From: Asanoa sp. WMMD1127
GTDB taxonomy: Bacteria > Actinomycetota > Actinomycetes > Mycobacteriales > Micromonosporaceae
NCBI RefSeq assembly: GCF_029626225.1
Contig: NZ_JARUBP010000001.1
Location: 6,076,001 to 6,140,000, forward strand
DNA: 64,000 nucleotides
Reading direction: 5' to 3'
The notes beneath the pieces were generated by a model. The model did not search any database, was not told the DNA's origin, and was given only the letters and a program-made list of their open reading frames with translations. A program made the position numbers and the translations under genes. Below, piece by piece: positions 59,192 to 64,000 of the stretch (its first letter is position 1; each line of letters starts with the position of its first letter).

Positions 59192-60145
59192 ATGGCAGCC
59201 AAGCCGGGTCTGCGCCGGCGCACCCTGCTCCTCGCCGCCGGCGGTCTGCTGGTGGGCTGTGACGCCGAACCCGCGACCGGCCCCGTCCACCTGCGGCTGG
59301 CGACCGGCCCGGCCGGCGCCGTCTACCGGCGGATCGGCGGCGCGCTGGCCGCCCACATCAGCGAGCAGGTGCCCGGCGCCACGGTCACCACCGTGCCGAG
59401 CGGGGCCTCCACCGACAACATCCGGATGCTCCGCGCCGGTGTCGTCCACCTCGGACTGTCGAGTTTGGACGCGACGATCACCGAGGACGGCAGCGCGCCC
59501 GAGGGGATATCGGCCCTGTGCCGGCTCTACGACAGCCACCTGCACCTGGTCGTGCTGGCGGGGTCGGCGATCGACGAGTTCGGCGACCTGCGGGGCAGAC
59601 GGGTCTCCCTCGGCGCCCACGACTCGGGCACCGAGTTCACCGCGCTGCGCGTGCTGCGGCTGCACAAGGTCGACCACGACGGCCGCTACCTCAGCCAGGC
59701 GGAGTCGGCGGCCGCGCTGCGGGACGGCGCGATCGACGCGATGTTCTCGCTGACCGGGGTGCCGACGCCGGCCATCACGGAGCTGGCGCAGCGGCAGCCG
59801 GTGCGGCTGATCCCGCTCGACGCGCAGGCCGACGCGCTCGTCACCGCCTACCCGGGTCCCTACGCGCCGGCACGGATACCGGCGACCGCGTACGCCGGTG
59901 TCTCCGCCACCAGCACCGTCGCCGTGCCCAACGTGCTGCTGGCCCGCAACGACCTGCCCGAGGACCTGGTCTACGCGATCACCGACACGATCTTCACCCA
60001 CACCGGCGGGATCACCGCGGCCGGCCGGGACGGTGCCGAGGCGCTGCCGGAGGCCTGGCAGATCAACGTGCGCACGGGCATCTCCACGTCGTCGATCCCG
60101 CTGCATCCCGGCGCGGCCGCCTGGTTCCGCGACCGCAAGCGTTAG
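59192..60145 (+). CDS. TAXI family solute-binding lipoprotein
   Basis: A 317-residue binding protein with a signal that combines twin Arg and lipobox (RRRTLLLAAGGLLVGCD, Cys near 23). Family marks are LRLATGPAGAVYRRIGGALA near residue 34, VPSGASTDNIRMLRAG and LRGRRVSLGAHDSGTEFTA. TAXI proteins normally feed fused TRAP permeases, but none is nearby. It ends TTAG-to-stop against the convergent TctE-like kinase, so it might instead present ligand to that sensor. Possible ligands are glutamate or 2-oxoglutarate type acids. Confidence 0.88.
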   Translation: MAAKPGLRRRTLLLAAGGLLVGCDAEPATGPVHLRLATGPAGAVYRRIGGALAAHISEQVPGATVTTVPSGASTDNIRMLRAGVVHLGLSSLDATITEDGSAPEGISALCRLYDSHLHLVVLAGSAIDEFGDLRGRRVSLGAHDSGTEFTALRVLRLHKVDHDGRYLSQAESAAALRDGAIDAMFSLTGVPTPAITELAQRQPVRLIPLDAQADALVTAYPGPYAPARIPATAYAGVSATSTVAVPNVLLARNDLPEDLVYAITDTIFTHTGGITAAGRDGAEALPEAWQINVRTGISTSSIPLHPGAAAWFRDRKR

Positions 60146-61536
60146 GCGTCGACCACCGGCAGCGCCACCACGGCCGCGAAGCCGTGGCCCGAGCCGTCCG
60201 GCCGCGGCAGACCGTCCTCCAGCCGCAGCTGGCCGCCGGCCGCACCGACCAGGTCCGCGCAGATCGCCAACCCCAGCCCGGTGCCCGGGACGTTCTGGTG
60301 CCGGGGCGATCGCCAGAACCGCCGCAGCGCCTTCGTCCGTTCGTCGACCGACAGCCCCTGACCGTCGTCGCGCACCGCGATCGCGACAACGTCGGTCGCG
60401 GCCGTCGCCGACACCGCGACCGCGCCCGCCCCGGACAACCGCAACGCGTTGCTGATCAGCTCGTCCAGCACGCTGCCCAACCCACCCGGCGGTTCCAGCA
60501 ACCGCAGGCCGGGCGGCACGTCGACCGCGAGCGTCTGGCCGGCGGACGCGGTCAGCGCCCGCCACCGCTCGACCCGGGTGGCCAGCACCTCGTCGAGGTC
60601 CACCGGGGACGCCGTGCGCATGCTCTCCATCCGCGCGCTGGCCTGCAGCGAGTTGAGCATGCGCTGCATCGCCTTGAGCTCGTCGACGGCGACGTCGAAG
60701 ACCGGGCGGCCGCCGGGCGACAGGTGCGGCGCGAGGCTCTCCACCGCGAGCCGCAGGCTGGTCAACGGGTTGCGCAGCTGGTGCGAGGCGTCGGAGACGA
60801 ACGCGCGCTGGCGCTGCACGGCGTTCTCCACCGCGTCCATCATCGTGTTGAACGAGGCGGCGAGCCGGCGCAGCTCGACCGGGCCGGCCTCGGCGTCGGC
60901 CCGGGTGGTCAGGTCGCCCTCGGAGATCCTCGACGTCGCCGCGTCGAGCTCCCGCACGGGCCGCAGCACCCACGCCGACACCGGCCAGGCGACCGCGGCC
61001 AGCGCCAGCAGCGGCAGCAGGCCGAGGCCGGCGAGCCGGGCCCAGCGCACCAGGATCCGCGACCGGGTCTCCGACAGGTCGGAGATCGCCACCACCGCGC
61101 CGACGACCTCGCTGTCGCGGCCGACCGGCTCGGCCACCACCAGCGCCGAGTCGGCCCACGGGGCCCACTCGCCGGACGGCTCCGAGCGGGCACCGGCGAG
61201 CGCCGCCGTGACGATCCGCACCAGCGCGGGCTCGGTGCGGGCGGCCTCCTCGTACGGGCCGGCCGGCCCGAGCAGCACCGCTCCCGAGGTGTCGATCAGC
61301 GCGACGGGTATCCCGTACAACTCGTGGTAGCGGGTCAGCTCCTGGTGCAGTGCCTCGGTGCGACCGGTGGACAGGGCGGTCTCGGCCAGCGAGGCGAACC
61401 GGCCGACGTCGTTGAGCCGGTCGACGTAGGTCTCCTGCATCTCCCGCTCGGCGACCGTGACGCTGAGCGGCACCCCGAGCGCGGCGACCAGCAGCACGGC
61501 CAGGGGCACGAGGACGACCAGCAGGCGACGGTGCAC
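60142..61536 (-). CDS. TctE-like sensor histidine kinase
   Basis: A 464-residue membrane kinase. Spans at about 5-25 and 165-190 enclose a sensor domain of about 140 residues. A HAMP segment follows (VLRPVRELDAATSRISEGDL), then HisKA with VSDASHQLRNPLTSLRLAVE (phosphoacceptor His near 250) and HATPase_c (DELISNALRLSG, RDDGQGLS, GTGLGLAICADL). GTG start. The pair with the response regulator next to tctCBA matches the TctDE arrangement controlling tricarboxylate uptake in enterobacteria. Confidence 0.92.
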   Translation of the reverse strand: MHRRLLVVLVPLAVLLVAALGVPLSVTVAEREMQETYVDRLNDVGRFASLAETALSTGRTEALHQELTRYHELYGIPVALIDTSGAVLLGPAGPYEEAARTEPALVRIVTAALAGARSEPSGEWAPWADSALVVAEPVGRDSEVVGAVVAISDLSETRSRILVRWARLAGLGLLPLLALAAVAWPVSAWVLRPVRELDAATSRISEGDLTTRADAEAGPVELRRLAASFNTMMDAVENAVQRQRAFVSDASHQLRNPLTSLRLAVESLAPHLSPGGRPVFDVAVDELKAMQRMLNSLQASARMESMRTASPVDLDEVLATRVERWRALTASAGQTLAVDVPPGLRLLEPPGGLGSVLDELISNALRLSGAGAVAVSATAATDVVAIAVRDDGQGLSVDERTKALRRFWRSPRHQNVPGTGLGLAICADLVGAAGGQLRLEDGLPRPDGSGHGFAAVVALPVVDA

Positions 61537-61542
61537 GGCGGG

Positions 61543-62232
61543 TCAGCCCGGCCCGATCAGCTCCGGCTGGTCGGCCAGCAGCCGGTAGCCGACCCCGTGG
61601 ATCGTGCGGATGGCGACCTCGGCGCCGAGCTTGTGCCGCAGCGCCGCGATGTGCGTGTCGAGCGTGCGGCTCGACGACTCCCAGGTGGCGCCCCAGATCT
61701 GGTCGAGGATCGCGTCGCGGCTCACCACGTTGGGCGCCCGCCGGGCCAGCAGCAGGAGCAGCTCGAACTCCTTGCGGGTCAACGTGACCGAGGTGCCGCC
61801 GACGGTCACCTCGCGGGTGCCGGCGGCGATCCGCAGCGGGCCGATCACCAGCGGGGCGTCGGGGTTGCGCTGCGCCCGGGCCGCCCGGGTGCGGCGCAGC
61901 ACGGCCTCGATCCGGGCCAGCAGCTCCGGCACCCCGAACGGCTTGACGATGTAGTCGTCGGCGCCGGCGCGCAGGCCGCGTACCCGGTCATCCTCCTCGG
62001 ACCGGGCCGTCACCGCGATCACCGCGGTCTCGGGCCGGTCGCGCAGCCTGCGGATCAGCTCGAGGCCGTCGCCGTCGGGCAGCCCGAGGTCGACGAGCAC
62101 CACATCGGACGGATCGGCCCGCACCGCCTCGGCCGCCGTGGCCACGCGGTGCACCTCGAAGCCGGCCTGCGCCAGCACGGTCACCAGCCCGCGCGCGACC
62201 CGGTCGTCGTCCTCGATGACCGTGACCCGCAT
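61543..62232 (-). CDS. TctD-like OmpR family response regulator
   Basis: A 229-residue regulator. Receiver: VIEDDDRVARGL (acidic pocket), VVLVDLGLPDGDGLEL (phosphoacceptor Asp near 47), DDYIVKPFG (Lys). The winged-helix domain has LTRKEFELLLLLARRAPNVV and SRTLDTHIAALRHKLG. It lies six bases upstream of the kinase gene and is divergent from tctC, so the 131-base intergenic region should contain its binding sites. Confidence 0.93.
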   Translation of the reverse strand: MRVTVIEDDDRVARGLVTVLAQAGFEVHRVATAAEAVRADPSDVVLVDLGLPDGDGLELIRRLRDRPETAVIAVTARSEEDDRVRGLRAGADDYIVKPFGVPELLARIEAVLRRTRAARAQRNPDAPLVIGPLRIAAGTREVTVGGTSVTLTRKEFELLLLLARRAPNVVSRDAILDQIWGATWESSSRTLDTHIAALRHKLGAEVAIRTIHGVGYRLLADQPELIGPG

Positions 62233-62363
62233 ACCGGCGGATTGTACGGGCCGGCGCACCCCGACCCCAGCCATCGACTTCTTGGGATTCCTCTGACACC
62301 ATGCGCCGCGCCGCGGCCCGAAACTGGTGCAGCGCATCCATCGACATGAAGGAGGGCCGCGAT

Positions 62364-63392
62364 ATGAGTACGACCGGCAGCCACCGGGTTGCCGCACGGA
62401 TGATCGCCGTGGCCGGCGCCGTCTCGCTGCTCGTCGCCTGCTCCGACAACGGCGGCGGCGGCAGTGGCACCGGCGGCGACGCCGCGGGCTACCCGCAGCA
62501 GAACATCACGTTCGTCGTGCCGTTCAGCGCCGGCGGACCGACCGACACCGTCACCCGCATGATCGCCGACCCGATGGCCAAGAAGCTCGGCGGCAAGATA
62601 GTCGTGCAGAACGTCGAGGGCGCGGGCGGCACCGTCGGCGCCGGCGAGGTCGCCCGGGCCGAGCCCGACGGCTACACCGTGCTGATGCACCACATCGGCA
62701 TGTCGACCGCGCCGGCGCTCTACGCGGACCTGGGCTACAAGCCGCTCGAGGACTTCGAGATGGTCGGGCTCGTCACCGAGGTGCCGATGACGGTGGTGGC
62801 CCGCAAGGACTTCGAGCCGGCCACGTTGCAGGACCTGGTCACCTATGTGAAGGCCAACTCGGGCAAGGTGACGCTGGCCAACGCCGGCATCGGGGCGGCG
62901 TCGCACCTGTGCGGCCTGCTGTTCCAGTCGGCGGCGGGCGTCAAGCTGCAGGAGGTGCCCTACGAGGGGACCGGGCCGGCGCTGACCGACCTCGTCGGCG
63001 GCCAGGTCGACTTCATGTGCGACCAGACGACCAACACCAGCGGTCAGATCTCCGCGGGCAAGGTCAAGGCGTACGCCGTGACCACGCCCGAGCGGGTGAA
63101 GAGCCTGCCCGACCTGCCGACCACGGCCGAGTCCGGCATGCCGCAGCTGCAGGTGAGCGTCTGGCACGGGCTCTACGTGCCGAAGGGGACGCCGCCGGAG
63201 ATCGTCACCAAGCTGACCGACGCGCTCAAGGCCGCGCTGGCCGACCAGGGCGTGATCGACCAGATGGCCAAGCTCGGCACCGCCCCGGTCCCGGCGGAGG
63301 ACGCGACGCCGGACGCCCACCGGGCCAAGCTCGACGAGCAGATCCAGACCTGGGGCAAGATCATTGCCGACGCCGGGGTCAAGGCATCCTGA
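62364..63392 (+). CDS. tctC: Tripartite tricarboxylate transporter binding protein
   Basis: A 342-residue Bug/TctC binding protein, lipidated (AGAVSLLVACSD, Cys near 26). The family pattern is clear: ITFVVPFSAGGPTDTVTRMI, KIVVQNVEGAGGTVGAGEVA, PDGYTVLMHH, VPYEGTGPALTDLVGGQVDF and LYVPKGTPPEIVTKLTDAL. It binds citrate-like or other organic acids and delivers them to TctAB. ATG 62364 has GGAGGG 11 bases upstream and beats an in-frame ATG at 62301. First gene of tctCBA. Confidence 0.94.
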   Translation: MSTTGSHRVAARMIAVAGAVSLLVACSDNGGGGSGTGGDAAGYPQQNITFVVPFSAGGPTDTVTRMIADPMAKKLGGKIVVQNVEGAGGTVGAGEVARAEPDGYTVLMHHIGMSTAPALYADLGYKPLEDFEMVGLVTEVPMTVVARKDFEPATLQDLVTYVKANSGKVTLANAGIGAASHLCGLLFQSAAGVKLQEVPYEGTGPALTDLVGGQVDFMCDQTTNTSGQISAGKVKAYAVTTPERVKSLPDLPTTAESGMPQLQVSVWHGLYVPKGTPPEIVTKLTDALKAALADQGVIDQMAKLGTAPVPAEDATPDAHRAKLDEQIQTWGKIIADAGVKAS

Positions 63393-63393
63393 C

Positions 63394-63855
63394 GTGGAGC
63401 GCCAACGGTCCTTTCCGGACGTCCTCGCGGGAGGACTCTTCGTCCTGATCGGGGCCGCCTTCGTGGTGGGGTCGCTCGGCTACTCGCTGGGCACCCCACT
63501 GCGGATGGGCCCGGGCTACTTCCCGCTGCTGATGGGCGCCATCCTGGCCGCGTTGGGCCTGGCGGTGGTCGTCAAGGGCCTGATCGCCGGCGAGGTGATC
63601 GAGTTCGGGGCGGTCCCGTGGCGGGCGGTCGTCGCCATCGTGCTCGCGATCGTGTTCTTCGGGTTCACGGTGCGCCGCCTGGGTTTCGTACCCACGTCGC
63701 TCGTGACCGCGTTCCTCACCACCATGGCCAGCACCCGGGTGCGGCTGCTGACGGCGCTGGCCGTTGCCGCCGGGCTGACCCTGGCCAGCACGCTCATCTT
63801 CGTCGTCGGCCTGCAACTGCGGATCCCGTTGTGGGGCCCGTGGCTCGGCCTGTGA
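63394..63855 (+). CDS. tctB: Tripartite tricarboxylate transporter small permease
   Basis: A 153-residue membrane protein with four spans: FPDVLAGGLFVLIGAAFVVG, YFPLLMGAILAALGLAVVV, VVAIVLAIVFFGFTV and LLTALAVAAGLTLASTLIFV. PLRMGPGYFPLLMG is the typical TctB loop. GTG 63394 is two bases after the tctC stop. It forms the membrane part with TctA. Confidence 0.93.
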   Translation: MERQRSFPDVLAGGLFVLIGAAFVVGSLGYSLGTPLRMGPGYFPLLMGAILAALGLAVVVKGLIAGEVIEFGAVPWRAVVAIVLAIVFFGFTVRRLGFVPTSLVTAFLTTMASTRVRLLTALAVAAGLTLASTLIFVVGLQLRIPLWGPWLGL

Positions 63856-63875
63856 CGCGCACTGCGGATTGAGGC

Positions 63876-64000
63876 ATGGAACTTCTCGACAACCTCGCGC
63901 TGGGCTTCTCGACCGCGTTCCTGGTCCAGAACGTCCTGTACTGCTTCGTCGGCGTGCTGCTCGGCACCGCCGTCGGCGTGCTGCCCGGCATCGGGCCCAC
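63876..64000 (+). CDS. tctA: Tripartite tricarboxylate transporter large permease (partial)
   Basis: The first 41 codons are present, truncated by the window end. MELLDNLALGFSTAFLVQN begins the chain, and GVLPGIGP is the TctA signature. The ATG follows 20 bases after the tctB stop with TTGAGG upstream. A full TctA has about 500 residues. Confidence 0.9.
   Translation, partial: MELLDNLALGFSTAFLVQNVLYCFVGVLLGTAVGVLPGIGP

Noticed and set aside
62301-62363. ATG at 62301 as the tctC start
   Set aside because: The extension lacks a ribosome-binding site and would put 21 polar residues before the lipoprotein signal; GGAGGG precedes ATG 62364.
1-64000. Search for tRNA, rRNA, insertion sequences and prophage
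   Set aside because: No cloverleaf, ribosomal RNA segment, transposase, integrase or phage structural gene was recognised on either strand; the only element-like sequence is the 168-bp inverted repeat.

Overview
The window is high-GC actinobacterial DNA. Coding is dense, third codon positions are almost all G or C, GTG and TTG starts are common, and ATGA/GTGA stop-start overlaps run through most operons. Lipoprotein and Tat-type signals, an Asp23/AmaP envelope-stress operon, a Spo0M homologue, DtxR/IdeR-type iron boxes and sugar-ABC/LacI loci together suggest a soil-type filamentous actinomycete. A Micromonosporaceae-like genome is my best guess, inferred from style only. I see no rRNA, tRNA, CRISPR array, prophage or complete insertion sequence.

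Layout. 0-7 kb: the end of an ECF sigma operon, divergent from a tetracycline-type ribosomal protection factor preceded by an overlapping leader ORF, then a DUF302 gene, 6-phosphogluconate dehydrogenase and a 4-alpha-glucanotransferase. 7.3-10 kb: a six-gene Asp23/Gls24-AmaP operon. 10-16 kb: acyl-CoA synthetase, Spo0M, L,D-transpeptidase, D,D-carboxypeptidase-like lipoprotein, acetyltransferase, small membrane protein and NIPSNAP protein. 16-21 kb: an ABC exporter (one permease carries a large lectin-like insertion) divergent from a NarL-type two-component system. 21-28 kb: an amino-acid module (AsnC-like sensor, LysA paralogue with altered active site, LysE exporter), a LysR regulator divergent from a class A beta-lactamase-like gene, a secreted metallo-hydrolase, a DUF4232 lipoprotein and a second LysE-type exporter.

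28-36.4 kb is the most unusual block. Three secreted proteins form a probable operon: a cupredoxin plus six near-identical 94-residue repeats plus a DUF1080 domain; a two-domain multicopper oxidase; and a 1,322-residue protein with a ThuA domain split by a discoidin domain, then a sugar-dehydrogenase propeller, PKD, and DUF1080. ThuA, DUF1080 and sugar dehydrogenases are all tied to 3-keto-sugar chemistry, so I infer an extracellular oxidative glycoside-processing system whose electrons could pass through the cupredoxin and oxidase to oxygen.

36-42 kb: AnmK, two convergent genes of unknown function (one a GVxG-repeat protein), an AhpD-like gene whose start is damaged or non-canonical, an NmrA-like gene, and a 168-bp imperfect inverted repeat spanning the stop codons of two convergent genes. 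41.7-49.3 kb: a LacI-sugar ABC transporter-glycosidase operon (Glycoamylase-family and GH39 enzymes). 50.3-55.2 kb: an iron-box-controlled siderophore uptake operon (ATPase, binding lipoprotein, fused FecCD permease, siderophore-interacting reductase). 55-59 kb: epimerase, CPT-like kinase, small hypothetical genes and an MFS exporter. 59-64 kb: an orphan TAXI binding protein, then a TctE/TctD two-component system divergent from tctC-tctB-tctA, the last cut by the window end.
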